Shown one piece after another: positions 24,411 to 36,048 of a stretch of DNA of 64,000 nt (its first letter is position 1; each line of letters starts with the position of its first letter). Origin of the DNA: Orientallactaga sibirica (taxonomy: Eukaryota; Chordata; Mammalia; Rodentia; Dipodidae); contig JAEOAD010001942.1 of assembly GCA_036365145.1 (NCBI GenBank), forward strand, positions 1,488,001 through 1,552,000, written 5' to 3'. A model generated the notes under the pieces. The model saw only the letters and a list, made by a program, of their open reading frames with translations. It was not told the origin of the DNA and searched no databases. Made by a program: the position numbers and the translations under genes.

Positions 24411-24651
24411 AAAGTCATTGCTTAATTAATTTGGTGGAGGAAATACTAAGACATCATAACATTCAAATGATGGTATGGCTGTTGCTCCTGCTTTCAGCCA
24501 GGTTTACAGTGAGAAGTACAAGCAAAAAGCAGAGCAAATAGATGTGAAAATGAAGCTGTCAACAGAACCTGGTGTCATCAATGTGATGTTGGCTTTGTGG
24601 GCATGTAGACAGCAAGAGCTATGAGTTCATGGAAGATTGCGCCCAGCTTTT

Positions 24652-25146
24652 TTAAAAAAATATTTTACTTTTATTTTTTTTTATTTATGAGCAAGATACA
24701 GAATTAGGCAGGGAGGGGGAGAGAGAGAGGGGAGAGAGAGAAAGAATTGGCACACCAGGGCCTCCAGCCATGCAAATGAACTCCAGATGTGTGCACCCCC
24801 TCGTGCATCTTGCTTACAATGGTCCTGGAGAATCGAACCTGGGTCCTTTGGCTTTGCAGGCAAGTGCCTTAACCGCTAAGCCATATCTCCAGCCTGCATC
24901 CAGCTTTTTTTTTTAGAGAGGGTCAGAGAGCAGAGAGACACACACACAGAGAAAGAGAGAGAGAGAGAGAGATAGAGAATGAGCGCACCAGTGGCCTCTT
25001 AGCCACTGTGAACAAACTTCAGACGCGTGTGCCCTCTGTGAGCAAGTGCAGCATTGCGCCTGCTAAATGTGGGACCTGGAGAATCAAACGGGCATTCTTA
25101 GGCTTAGCAGGCAGGCACCTTAACTGCTAGGCCATCTCTCTGGCCC
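24652..25146 (-). repeat. Two D-SINEs, second of the insertion-bearing subfamily
   Basis: 24652-24895 ordinary; 24905-25146 carries the extra segment with AGCAAGTGCAGCATTGCGCC and GGCAGGCACC near the head. The flanking phrase CATCCAGCTTTTT at 24898 is repeated at 25149. Confidence 0.88.
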
Positions 25147-25499
25147 TACATCCAGCTTTTTAAGGAAAGTCTGTGAGTCCAGGAAATATGTGACAGAGTC
25201 AGAGAATCAGGGAGCCCATGAATGTGTGAACATGAAGCCAGAGTTTCAATGAAGGCCACCATATAATGGAGATGCCAGGAATGTGGGATGCTTACCTAGT
25301 AAAACTGTAGGCACTGAGTGGAGCCAACTTAAGAGAGAGATCATGTGTGCTACAGGTAGCAGAAACACAGAGGTGTGGCTCCAAGACCATTGGATCTCAC
25401 ATCAGGATACCATGTGCCCCAGCATTCCAGACATGGAACTATAGGATTTGTTCCAACTTTTCCTTGCTATCCTCCTATTCTTCTTCTCTCTCTCTTTCT

Positions 25500-25642
25500 C
25501 TCTTTTGAGGTAAGGTCTGACTCTAGCCCAGGCTGACCTGAAATTTACTATGTAGTCTCAGGTTGACCTTGAACTCATGGCAATCCTCCTATCTCTGCTT
25601 CCCAAGTGCTGGGATTGAAGGCATGTGCCACCACACTCAACT
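25500..25642 (-). repeat. B1 SINE
   Basis: Reverse B1 from TTTTGAGGTAAGGTCTGAC to ACCACACTCAAC. Confidence 0.9.
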
Positions 25643-25878
25643 CTATTCTTCTCCTTTGGAAAGGGAGTGTTTTCTGTATGTCATTGCTTTAGAAGTGGGT
25701 ACTTTTCTGCTTGATTTTACAGGGACTCTCAGTTGAGAGTTTGTCTTGAGCCTTAGAAGAGGTTTTTAACTCTCAACTTTTGAACAATGTTGGAACTGTT
25801 AAGATTTTGAGAACACTTGAAAATGTACAAAATGCATTTCATCATGAGATGAGGAACCACCTCATCAGATGAGGCAGA

Positions 25879-26432
25879 ATGTTAAAGTTTGAATCTGAAA
25901 TGGCCCCATAGGCTCATATTTTGAATGCTTGTTGCCTATCTGGTCGCACTAATGGGGAGACGGGGCCTGGCCAGCAGAAGTGGGTCACTTTGGAGAACAG
26001 GCTTTTGGTTTTTCTTTTTTCTTTTCTTTTCTTTTTTTTTTTTCTTTCTTTCTTTTTTTTTTTTTGCTTTGTTTTTTGAGGTAAGGTCTCACTCTAACCC
26101 AGGCTGATCTGGAATCCACTCTGTAGTCTCAGGGTGGCCCCGAACTCACAGTGATCCTCCTACCTCTGCCTCCCAAGTGCTGGGATTAAAGGCGTGCACC
26201 ACCACGCCCAGCGGAGACAGGTTTTTGAAGATTATAATCCAGCCTTTATCCTGATCCCACTCACTGCTTCCTGATCTACTATGATGTGAAAAGCTGTCCT
26301 CCACCACCTGTTCCCACTGCCGTAATATTCTGCTTAAAGGCAAGCTACTCTAGACTGAAACGTCTGAACCCTTGAGTCAAAATAAAGTCTTCCTCTCTTA
26401 CACTGTTTCTGTCAGATATTGTGGTCTCAAAA
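25879..26432 (+). mobile_element. MaLR/ERVL-like LTR split by a B1
   Basis: Starts TGTTAAAGTTTGAATCTG and has GGGGCCTGGCCAGCAGAAG. It ends with AAAATAAAGTCTTCCTCTC and CTGTCAGATATTGTGGTCTCA, the arrangement of MaLR-type LTR ends. Assignment is from general pattern. Confidence 0.5.
26010..26213 (-). repeat. B1 nested in the MaLR-like LTR
   Basis: T-rich tail from about 26010, body to GCCCAGC at 26213. GAGACAGG after it resumes the LTR sequence (GAGAACAGG before it). Confidence 0.85.
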
Positions 26433-26442
26433 TTGCCAAATA

Positions 26443-27575
26443 GGCCAGGTGTGGTGGGACACACCTTTAATCCCAGCACTTGGGAGGCAGAGGTAGGAGG
26501 ATTGCCATGAATGCAAGGCCACCCTGAGACTACATAGTGAATTCCAGGTCAGCCTGGGCTACAGTGAGACCCTACCTCAAAAAAAAAAGAATGCAAAAGT
26601 AGGGCTGGAGAGATGGCTTAGTGGTAAAGGCACTTGCCTGTGATGCCTAAGGACCTAGGTTTGATTCCCCAGGGTGCACATAAGCCAGATGCACAAAGCA
26701 TGCCCATTCTCATTTTCTCTCTCTCAAATAAATAAATAAAAATAATTTTTTAAAAAAATAATAAAAAATTTTAAAATGCAAAAGTAATAATACATAACCA
26801 GGCATGGTGGTACATGCTTTTACCCTAGCACTCAGGAGGCAGAAGTAGGAGGAAGGCCATAAGTTCCAGGTCAGCCTGAGCTAGACTGAGACCCTACCTC
26901 AAAATCCAAACAAACAGGGCTGGAGAGATGGCTTAGCAGTTAAGGTGCATGCCTGTGAAGCCTAAGGACCCAGGTTCTATTCTCCAGATCCCACATAAGA
27001 CAGATATATATGGTGGCACATGCATCTGGAGTTCGTTTGCAGTGGCTAGAGGCCCTGGTGTGCCCATTCTCTCTCACTCTCTCTGTCCTTCTCTCTCCCC
27101 CTCTCTCAAATTAATAAATAATAAAAATCTTTTTAAAAATCCAAGCAAACAGCTCTCTCTCTCTCTAACTCTCTCTGAGAGAAAGGAAGAAAGAAAAGAA
27201 GAAACAAAGGGGCTGGAGAGATGGTTTAGCGGTTAAGTGCTTGCCTATGAAGCCTAAGGATCCTGGTTCAATGTTCTATTCCCCAGTATCCACGTAAGCC
27301 AAATGCACAAGGTGACACATGCATCTGGAGTTCGTTTGCAGTGGCTGGAGATCCTGGTGCGCCCATTCTCTCTCTCTCTCTCTCTGCCACTTTCTCTGTC
27401 TGTCTGTCACTCTCAAATAAGTAAATAAAGCCGGGCATGGTGGCGCACGCCTTTAATCCCAGCACTGGGGAGGCAGAGGTAGGAGGATCACTGTGAATTC
27501 GAGGCCAGCCTGAGATTACGTAGTGAATTCCAGGTCAGCCTGGACTAGAGTGAAACTCTACATCAAAAAAACGAG
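26443..27575 (+). repeat. SINE run: B1, D(del), B1, D, D, B1
   Basis: B1 26443-26592; D-SINE 26602-26755 with the central body deleted; B1 26798-26915; D-SINE 26916-27140; D-SINE 27210-27428; B1 27429-27575. All six are in plus orientation. Confidence 0.9.
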
Positions 27576-27629
27576 GGAAAAAAAAAGTAAATAAAAATAA
27601 ACAAAAAGTATTTTTTACAAAAAAGAAGA

Positions 27630-28080
27630 AATAGCTGGGCATTGTGGCGCATGCCTTTAATCCCAGCACTTGGGAGGAGGCAGAGGTAGGAGGATCGCTG
27701 AGAGTTCAAGGCCACCTTGAGACTACATAGTGAATTCCAGGTCAGCCTGAGCTAGAGTAAAACCCTACCTCAAAAAAAAAAAAGAAAGAAAAGAAAGAAA
27801 GAGAGAGAGAGAGAAAAGGAAGGAAGGAAGGGAGAGAGGGAGGGAGGGAGGAAAGGAGGGAGGAAGAAGAAAACTTGGGGCTGGGGAGATGGCATAGCCA
27901 TTAAAAGCACTTGCTTACAAAACCTGTCAGCCTGGGTTCAATTCCCCAGTACCTACATAAAGCCAGATGCACAATGTGGCGCATCCCTCTGGAGTTTGTT
28001 TGTAGCAGAAAGAGGCCCTGGCACCCCATACTTAATCAATCTCTCTTTCTCTGCCCCCTCTCAAATACGTAAATAATTTT
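27630..28080 (+). repeat. B1 with purine tail, then D-SINE
   Basis: B1 27630-27778 followed by an A/G tract to about 27872 (GAAA, GGAA, GGGA units). D-SINE 27877-28080 with unusual CTTAATCAATCTC and AAATACGTAAAT near its tail. Confidence 0.9.
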
Positions 28081-28082
28081 TT

Positions 28083-28346
28083 TCAAGGTAGGGTCTCACT
28101 CTAGCCCAGGCTGGCCTGGAACTCATTTTGTAGTTCCAGGATGGCCTCAGACGTATAGGGATCCTCCTACCTCTGCCTCCCGAGTGTTGCAATTAAAAGT
28201 GTATGCTACATGCTGGGCATGGTGGCACACACCTTTAATCCCAGCACTCAGGAGGCAGAGGTAAGAGGATTGCAGTGAATTCAAGGCCACCCTGAGACTA
28301 CATAGTGAATTCCAGGTCAGCCTGGACTAGAGAGAAATCCTACCTC

Positions 28347-28378
<32 letters not shown>

Positions 28379-28395
28379 TGCTACTATGCCCAGCT
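28083..28395. repeat. B1(-) with a nested B1(+)
   Basis: Reverse B1 28083-28210 and 28376-28395 is interrupted by plus B1 28211-28375. GTATGCTAC at 28201-28209 and 28376-28384 is the target-site duplication. Confidence 0.88.
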
Positions 28396-28429
28396 ATAGA
28401 TTAAAATAGCTTTAAAAAAAATCCAAAAA

Positions 28430-28765
28430 GCCAAAGCATAGCACTTGCTTACAAAAAGCCTGGGTTCAATTCCCAGTACCTACATAAAGCCAGATGTCAG
28501 GAGGAGGCCCTGGCACCCCATACTTAATCATCTCTCTTTCTCTGCCCCTCTCAAATACGTGTTCAAGGTAGGGTCTCACTCTAGCCCAGGCTGGCCTGGA
28601 ACTCATTTTGTAGTTCCAGGATGGATAGGGATCCCTCCTACCTCTGCCTCAGGGGAGTGTTGAAGGCTGGGCAGGTAATCCCAGTCAGGATGAGACCAGA
28701 GGCCACCCTGAGACTATGAAGTCAGCCTGAAAATCCAGGCCCAGCTATAGATTAAAATCAAAAGC
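28430..28765 (+). repeat. Shortened second copy of 27895-28410
   Basis: Shares rare variants with the preceding 500 bp in the same order (CCATACTTAATCA, AAATACGTGTTCAAGG, CATTTTGTAGTTCCAGGATGG, CAGCTATAGATTAAAAT) but lacks many blocks of 5-60 bp. It is not an ordinary SINE. Probable assembly or consensus artefact. Confidence 0.8.
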
Positions 28766-29394
28766 CAGGCATGGTGGCGTATGCCTTTCATCCCAGCACG
28801 CAGGAGGTAGAGGCAGGAGGATCGTCATGAGTTCGAGGCCACCCTGAGACTACATAGTGAATTCCAGGTCAGTCTGGACTAGAGTGAGACCCTACCTTGA
28901 AAAACAAAAAAAATAAATAAATAAATAAATAATAAAATCAAAAGAAACAAGAGTAAAAGCATAATTCATAAATAACATACGAAAAATAACAGAGAAGATC
29001 ATTGAAACCCAAAGCTAGTTAAAGAATACTGAATCAAGCCTGGCGTGGTGGCGCACGCCTTTAATCCCAGCACTCAGGAGGCAGAGGTAGGAGGATCGCA
29101 ATGAATGCAAGGCCACCCTGAGACTACATAGTGAATTCCAGGTCAGCCTGAGCTAGAGTGAGACCCTACCTCAAAAAAAAAAAAAAAAAAAAGAATACTG
29201 AATCACATGTGTTTATTTATTTGCAAGCACACATGAATACATGTGTAGTGGGTCTCTCGCTACTGCAAATGAACACCAGATATATGTGTGCCACTTTCTG
29301 TGTCCAGCTTATGTGGGTGGCTTGGGAATTGAACCCTTTGCCAGCAGAATTTGCAAGTAAGCACCTTTAGCCACTGAGCCATCTTGTTAGCCCC
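28765..29394. repeat. B1(+), B1(+), D(-)
   Basis: B1 28765-28935 with (AAAT)n tail; B1 29038-29192; reverse D-SINE variant 29207-29394 (ATACTGAATCA duplicated on either side of the B1). Confidence 0.88.
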
Positions 29395-29480
29395 ACTGAA
29401 GAACATTTTGGTGAAACTATTGCCAGACATTATGGTAGAAAGAGAAAAGATGTCAGACATCAGAGATATGAGTTGGTATC

Positions 29481-30673
29481 AGGCTGAAGAGATGGCTCAG
29501 CAGTTAAGGTGCTTGCCTGCAAATCCTAAGGACCTAGGTTTGATCCCCAGTACCACATAAAGCTAGGTGCACAAGGTGGCACATATGTCTGGCTGGAGTT
29601 CATTTGCAATGGCTAGAGGCCCTGGTGTGCCCATTCTCTCTGTGTATCCTTCTCCCCGCCCCCCTCAAATAAATAGATAAACAAATAAATAAAATATTTT
29701 AAAACATTTTTTGAAAGTTGGTATCACTTCAGATGCCACAGGTATTAAAAGCATAATAAGAGAATATTATGGACAATTTTATGCCAATAATTTCAACAAT
29801 TTAGATTTAATTTTTATCCTTTAACTACACAAATGACCAAAACCTACTCAGGAAAAAGATGAAATCTGAGTACCTTTATGTTACCTGACAATAAAATATT
29901 GTTCAGGGCTGGAGAGGTGGCTTAGCAGTTAAGGTGCTTGCCTGAGAAGCTAAAGTACTCTGGTTCAATTCCCCAGTACCCATCCATGTAAGCCAGATGC
30001 ACAAAATGGCACCTGTGTCCGGAGTTCAATTTGCAGTGGCTAGGGGCTCTGACATGCCCATTCTCATTCTCTCTCTCATAAATAAGTAAACTTTTTTTTA
30101 AAAAAGCATTGTTCAGAGACTTCTTACAAAGAATACTCCAGGCCCAGATGCTTATGATAGGTAAATTCGACTAAAAGTTTAAGGAAGAAACAAGTTTATA
30201 CAAATTCTTCCAAGAATATTGAAAATAGGGAATTTCTAATTGCCTCTCTAAAGCCAATATGACCTACAAGCAAAGTAAGACCATGAAGATTATAAAGAAC
30301 ACAACAAGGGCTGGAGAGATGGCTCAGCAGTTAAAAACATTTGCTTGCAAAGCCTAACAGCCTAGGTTGGATTTCCCAGTAACCACATAAAGCCAGATGC
30401 ACAAAGCAGCACATGCATCTGGAGTTTGTTTGCAGTGGGAGGAGGCCCTGGTGTGCCTATTCTCTCTCTCTCTCTCTTTATCTGTCTCATAAACAAATAT
30501 TTTTTAAAAGAAAAGAAAAGAAGGACTGGAGAGATGGCTTAGTGGTTAAGGCACTGGCCTGCAAAGCTAAAGGACCCAGGTTCCACTCCCCAGGACCCAT
30601 GTAAGCCAGCTGCACAAGGTGGTGCATGTGTCTGGAGTTTGTTTGCAGCAGCTGAAGGCCCTGGTGTGTCCAT

Positions 30674-30713
<40 letters not shown>

Positions 30714-30735
30714 ATAAAATAAAATTGAAAAAAGA
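29481..30735 (+). repeat. Four D-SINEs in the old L1
   Basis: 29481-29700, 29906-30105, 30308-30510 and 30521-30735, the last with a (CT)n run of about 35 bp at 30676-30711. TTGTTCAG flanks the second copy as a target-site duplication. Confidence 0.9.
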
Positions 30736-30756
30736 AAAGAAAACTACCAATATCAT

Positions 30757-30840
30757 GGGGCTTGAGATGTAGCTCCATGGTAGTGTTTGCCTAGAACATT
30801 CAAGGCTTTGGGTGCTATTTCCATCACTGCAAAACAAACA
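30757..30840 (+). repeat. ID-like SINE
   Basis: GGGGCTTGAGATGTAGCTCC and TTGCCTAGAACATTCAAGGC are a diverged ID core, with a CAAAACAAACA tail. Confidence 0.65.
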
Positions 30841-31140
30841 CTTTCACAATAAATTCCATACTCATTTCAGCAAACTGAATTCCATGATATATTAAAAGGA
30901 AAAGTTACTTGTGAAATTCAGGGCTGGATTAACATTTGAAATCAAATTAATGTTGTTCAACATATTAACAACTCAAACCAATTCAATTATCTCAGTAGAT
31001 GTTGAGAAAGCATGCAAACAAGGTCAATTATCTACTGAGGAACATTCCCAGTCCACTGCAAGTAAAAGAAAATTTATCCAATCCAATAAACAGCAAATGA
31101 GAGATTTAGTAGTGACAGCTTAGATTTTAGGATCAATAAC

Positions 31141-31986
31141 AACATGCCCTTAATCCCAGCACTAGGGAGGCAGAGGTAGGAGGATTGTTATGAGTTCGAG
31201 GCCACCCTGAGACTGCATAGTGAATTCCAGGTCAGCCTGGGCTTGAGCGAGACCCTACCTCGAAAAAAAAACAAAACAAAAAAAAAAAAAAAAAAAAAGG
31301 CCAAGGTGTCTGCTCTTACCACTTCAATTCCATGCTGTACTGATAAATCCAGCCACTATAATCAGGCACAAAAAAGAAATACAGTGATCTAGTTAGAAAA
31401 GAAAGAAGTAAAACTGTTTACATTTACAGATGACAGGGTCATCTATATAGGAAATGTGATGAATTCTAAATGGAAAAAATAATATTTTTGTTCATTTTTC
31501 AAAACAGGTTTTTCTTTCTTTTTTGTTATGTAACCCTGGCTGGCCTGGAACTCACTGTATAAACCAGGCTGGCTTCAAACTTGCAGCAGTCCTCCTGCTT
31601 CTGCCTTCCAAGTGCTGGAACTGCAGGCACCTTAGAATTGATAAATTAGATTAGTAAAAATCCAGGGTCTCAGAAGACATTGATTTATAAAACTTCTGGA
31701 AGGAAATAGGAGAAAATCCGTGTTATCTTAGAATTAAGCAAATATTTTGTAGATACCACAAAAAGTATAATCTTTAAAGAATGAACTGGTTAATATTTTT
31801 AATATTTCATTTTTATTTATTAGAGTGAAAGAGAGAATGATTGCGCCAGGCCCTCTAGCCACTGCAAATGAACTCCAGATGAATGCACTACCTTGTGCAT
31901 CTGGCTTATGTGGGTACTGAGGAGTCAAACCTAGGTCCTTAGGCTTCTCAGGCAAGTGCCATAACCACTGGGCCATTTCTCCAGCC
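31141..31986. repeat. B1(+) truncated, old B1(-), D(-)
   Basis: 5'-truncated B1 31141-31300; old reverse B1 31507-31632 closer to the murid B1 (CTGGCTGGCCTGGAACTCAC); reverse D-SINE 31795-31986. AAACTGGTTA (31784 and 31986) brackets the D-SINE. Confidence 0.8.
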
Positions 31987-32168
31987 CAAACTGGTTATTT
32001 TTTAATTTTATCAGTATTAAAAATTCTCATTGAAAGACACTCATAAGGTCATAAAATGACAAAACACAGAATGGGAGAAAATATCAGATATATATACCCA
32101 GAATATACACCCTTAAAATTCAACACTCAGCTAACAACAAAGCAATAATTTTTTTTAAACCACATACT

Positions 32169-32480
32169 AGGGGCTGGAGAGACAGCTCAGGGGATAACGT
32201 GCTTAGTGCTCACACCAGAATACCCGAGTCTGAGCCCCAGAATCCATGTAAAAAGCTAGAATGCTGACACAGTGAGGTGACAGGCGGAGGCAAGAGAATT
32301 TCTCTGAAGCTCATGACAAAAGTAGCAAAGAATAGCAGCACAGCAAGAATGCAGAGAAAGAGAGAGAGACAACTCCTCCCTCAAACAAGGTGGAAAGGAG
32401 CGACCCAAAAGTTGTCCTCCGACCTCCACTCAAGCACCTGCACACACACGCACACATACCTAAGTTGAAAGGTTTAAATA
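32169..32480 (+). repeat. B4-like SINE
   Basis: ID-like start (GGGCTGGAGAGACAGCTCAG), GAATACCCGAGTCTGAGCCCC, then GTTGTCCTCCGACCTCCAC and a CA-rich end. Confidence 0.6.
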
Positions 32481-32732
32481 ATTTAAAATATATGAATGAC
32501 AAATAAATATACCATAAATGGTTAATATCACGAATCATCAGGAAACTGTAAGTTTAACCCATGATGAGATGACATGAGTTATCTATTAAAATGACTAAAA
32601 TTAAAGAATTGACCATATCAATTTTTGACAAGGATATGGAAGAACAGGAATGCTTTTGAACCTCTGTCACAATAAGGATGTTACAACCAACTTGGAAAAC
32701 AGTTTGGCAGTTAAAACATACCTACCCTTGCC

Positions 32733-32878
32733 ATTTTTTTTTTCTAGGCAGGGTTTCACTCTAGTCCAGGCTAACCTGGAGTTCACTATGTAGTCTCAGG
32801 GTGGACTTAAACTACTTGATCCTCCTACTTCTGCCTCCTGAGTGCTGGGATTAAAGGAGTGCACCATTACGCCCAGCT
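32733..32878 (-). repeat. B1 SINE
   Basis: Reverse B1 with a T-tail. CTACCCTTGCCATTT and CTACCCTTACCATTT flank it as a target-site duplication. Confidence 0.9.
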
Positions 32879-32980
32879 ACCCTTACCATTTCTATATGTT
32901 TAGTCAAAATAAAAATAAATTCATAACCATATGAACACTGTGTACATGAAAGCTTTGTCATAGCCAAAAAGTGGAAACAA

Positions 32981-33465
32981 GCCGGGCGTGGTGGCGCATG
33001 CCTTTAATCCCAGCACTCTGGAGACATAGGTAGGAGGATCACCATGAGTTTGAGACCACCCTGAGACTACATAGTGAATTCCAGGTCAGCCTGGACCAGA
33101 GTGAGACCCTACCTCAAAAAAAAAAAAAAAAAAAGAACTAATATTTGCCGGGCGTAGTGGTGCACGCCTTTAATCCCAGCACTGGGGCGGCAGAGGTTAG
33201 GAGGATCGCTGTGAGTTTGAGGCCACCCTGAGACTACATAGTGAATTCCAGGTCAGCCTGGACCAGAGTGAGACCCTACCTCAAAAAAAAAAAAAAAAAA
33301 AAGAACTAATAGTAGTGGTGCACGCCTTTAATCCCAGCACTGGGGCGGCAGAGGTTAGGAGGATCGCTGTGAGTTTGAGGCCACCCTGAGACTACATAGT
33401 GAATTCCAGGTCAGCCTGAGCAAGAGTGAGACCCTACCTCAACCCCCCCCCAAAAAAAGTGGAAA
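32981..33465 (+). repeat. Triple B1 array
   Basis: 32981-33135, 33147-33302 and 33313-33465. Copies 2 and 3 share private changes (ACTGGGGCGGCAGAGGTTAGG), and AAAGAACTAATA stands before each. AAAAAGTGGAAACA at about 32968 and 33455 encloses all three. Confidence 0.9.
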
Positions 33466-33555
33466 CAGTTCAATTGCCCATCAACAAGTGAATGGATAAA
33501 CCATGCATAGCCAATAATGCATAGAATATTACTTAGCAATAAAAAAGAATGGACT

Positions 33556-33872
33556 CCAGAGGCAGAGATAGGAGGATTGTCATGAATTTGAGGCCACCCT
33601 GAGAATACAGAGTGAATTCCAGGTCAGCCTGGGGTAGAGTGAGACCCTACTTCGAAAACAAAAACAAAAACAAAAACCACAAAAAACAAAAACAATGCTA
33701 ATGGGCTGGAGTGATAGCTCAGAGGTTAAAGCGCTGGACTGCAAAGCCTAATGACCTGGGTTCAATTTCCCAGTACCCACGTAAAGCCAGATGCACAAAG
33801 TGGCACATGCATCCGGAGTTCGTTTGCAATGGCTAGAGGCCCTGGCATATTCTCTCTCTCTCTGCTTGAAAA

Positions 33873-33923
<51 letters not shown>

Positions 33924-33925
33924 AA
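33556..33925 (+). repeat. Truncated B1 and D-SINE with (AAAT)n
   Basis: B1 33556-33690 lacks its first 25 bp or so. D-SINE 33704-33925 ends in about 14 AAAT units (33868-33924). Confidence 0.9.
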
Positions 33926-34002
33926 ATATTTTTGAAAATCAGTGAATCTTGAAATCATGGTACTGAGTGAAAGAAGCCAGCCAACAAAAGAATATATACT
34001 GG

Positions 34003-34187
34003 CCGGGCATGGTGGCGCACACCTTTAGTCCCAGTACTTGGGAGGCAGAGGTAGGAGGATCGCAGTGAGTTCGAGGCCACCCTGAGACTACATAGGTAAT
34101 TCCAGGTCAGCCTAGGCCAGAGTGAGACCCTACCTCAAAAGAAAGAAAAAAGAAAGAAAGAAAGAAAGAAAGAAAAGAAAGAAAGAC

Positions 34188-34258
<71 letters not shown>

Positions 34259-34428
34259 AAAAAGAAAATATACTAGCTGGGTGTGGAGGCACACACCTTT
34301 AATCCCAGCACTTGGGAGGCAGAGGTAGGAGGGTCGCTGTGAGTTCAAGGTCACCCTGAGACTACATAGTGAATTCCAGGTCAGCCTGGGCTAGAACAAG
34401 ACCCTACCTCTAAAAGCAAAACAAAAAA
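34003..34428 (+). repeat. Two B1s around a (GAAA)n microsatellite
   Basis: B1 34003-34138, its tail expanded into about 125 bp of GAAA repeats (34139-34264), then B1 34275-34428. AAAATATACTAGC after the tract echoes GAATATATACTGGC before the first B1. Confidence 0.92.
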
Positions 34429-34904
34429 AGAGCATCTAGATGTTACAACCTGGCTTTCTTTTTTCAAGCGGCAGACAAATAAATGGGGCTTTATTTTCTA
34501 CTCTAGCTTCTGAACTCCATAGGTGGGAATGTGTGGTGTTTGTAAAAATCATGATTGCTGGAATTAAATAAAGGCATGCTGCAAAAAAAAAAAAAAAAAA
34601 AAAAAAAAGAATAAGAGGAAATATTTGGTGGTGGTGGATATTTCAGTATCTCGACCACAGTAATGATTTCATAGGTACATATGTGTAAACTTGCCTATTC
34701 TAAACATGTGCAGTCTTGTAATGTTTATATAAATATAAAGCTTATGTACGCATAAACTTTATACATAAACTACATCCTACATACACATGTATATGAGTTT
34801 ACTGAAATATGATTGATCAAGATATCATAAACTGGCTATGTTTACACATAATTTTTAAAATTTGCATTCTTTTCTTTGCATGTGTGTGAGTGTATATGTG
34901 TGGA

Positions 34905-35190
34905 CATACCAACGTCTCTTGCCATCCAGCTTTATGTGGATGTCTGGGGAATTGAACCTGAGACAGCAAGCTTTGTAAGCAAGTGCCTATAACTGTGGAG
35001 CCATCTCCCCAGCCCCTACATATAAATTTTTAAAGATTTCAGTCCAGGGTTGGAGAGATGACTTAGAGGTTGAGATGCTTGCCTAGAAAGCCTAAGGATC
35101 CAGGTTTGAGTCCCCAGGACCCACGTAAGCCAGATGCACAAGGTGGTACATGCATCTGGAGTCCATTTGCAGTGGCTGGAGGCCCTGGCA

Positions 35191-35235
<45 letters not shown>

Positions 35236-35278
35236 GTAACTATCTTCCTGTTTCACTCTCTAAATAAATAAATAAGAT
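34905..35278. repeat. D-like(-) variant and D-SINE(+)
   Basis: Short reverse variant 34905-35016 (CATCCAGCTTTATGTGGATG, GACAGCAAGCTTTGTAAGC); D-SINE 35046-35278 with (CT)n 35193-35232. GATTTCAGTCCAG on both sides is its target-site duplication. Confidence 0.85.
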
Positions 35279-35309
35279 TTCAGTCCAGAAGTGAAAATGT
35301 CGCCTCTTC

Positions 35310-35540
35310 TCATGCTTCTGTTTCTTTCCCCCTCCCTTTCTCTCTTCCTCCCTCCTCTTCTCCTCTCTCCTTCCTTTTTCCCTAATCTTCCTCCTCCTTC
35401 TCTTCCTTCTTCTCTGTCTCTCTGTCTCTCCGCCAGTGTCTGGCTATGTATTTTAAGCTGGCCCCAAATGCAAGGTCCTCCTGTCTCAGTCTCCTGAGTG
35501 CTGAGATTGCAGGTGTATGCTGCCACATCCAGCCTCAGCC
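35310..35540 (-). repeat. Pyrimidine-rich tract and old B1 remnant
   Basis: C/T-rich 35318-35430. 35440-35536 is a reverse proto-B1-like piece (AGCTGGCCCCAAATGCAAGG, TGAGTGCTGAGATTGCAGGTG). Confidence 0.55.
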
Positions 35541-35839
35541 TCAAATGTTTGACTGGCCATTGACCATCCACACACCTGACTTCAAGTAGACAGGAAAATT
35601 CATTCTTATCCTGCAGCTGGTAATGCTTGTGTAAAGTCCAAACGACTACTACCCTTGGGAGTAAGCATTTTTTTTTTTTAAATAAACAGAACACTCCATT
35701 TGTTTCCTAACAGGATTTGTATTCATTTACAAAATAGCAACTTATACTCAACAGAACTTCAAAAATTCAGTGTTTTCTTATGATATGGAGGAATACAAAC
35801 TAAATGACATTATCCAAGTTACCCAAACCTTGTCCTATT

Positions 35840-35866
35840 AATTTTACTTTATTTATTTATTTATGT

Positions 35867-35897
<31 letters not shown>

Positions 35898-36048
35898 TAG
35901 GTGTGCCGGGGCTTCCAGCCACTGCAAACGAACTCCAGATGTATGAGCCCCCTTGTGCATCTGACTAGCATGGATCCTGGGGAATTGAACCTGGGTCCTG
36001 TGGCTTTGCAGGCAAGTGTCTTAACCACTAAGCCATCCCTCCAGCCCT
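35840..36048 (-). repeat. D-SINE, minus strand
   Basis: (TTTA)n tail, (GA)n, body to AAGCCATCCCTCCAGCCC. CCTATTAATTTTA and CCTACTAATTTTA flank it. Confidence 0.92.

Larger units (their letters stand above)
28936..34860 (+). repeat. Ancient L1 ORF2 to 3' end, broken by about 20 SINEs
   Basis: In order: 28936-29036 (GAGAAGATCATTGAAACCC), 29705-29905 (AAGAGAATATTATGGACAATT), 30110-30305 (AGGCCCAGATGCTTATGATAGG), 30855-31135 (TTCAACATATTAAC, CTCAGTAGATGTTGAGAAAG, part of the reverse transcriptase region), 31300-31490 (TACAGATGACAGGGTCATC), 31988-32160 (AATGGGAGAAAATATCAG), 32480-32730, 32880-32980, 33466-33555, 33930-34002 and 34430-34860 (3' UTR-like). Many frameshifts and stops; no intact product. 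Confidence 0.75.
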
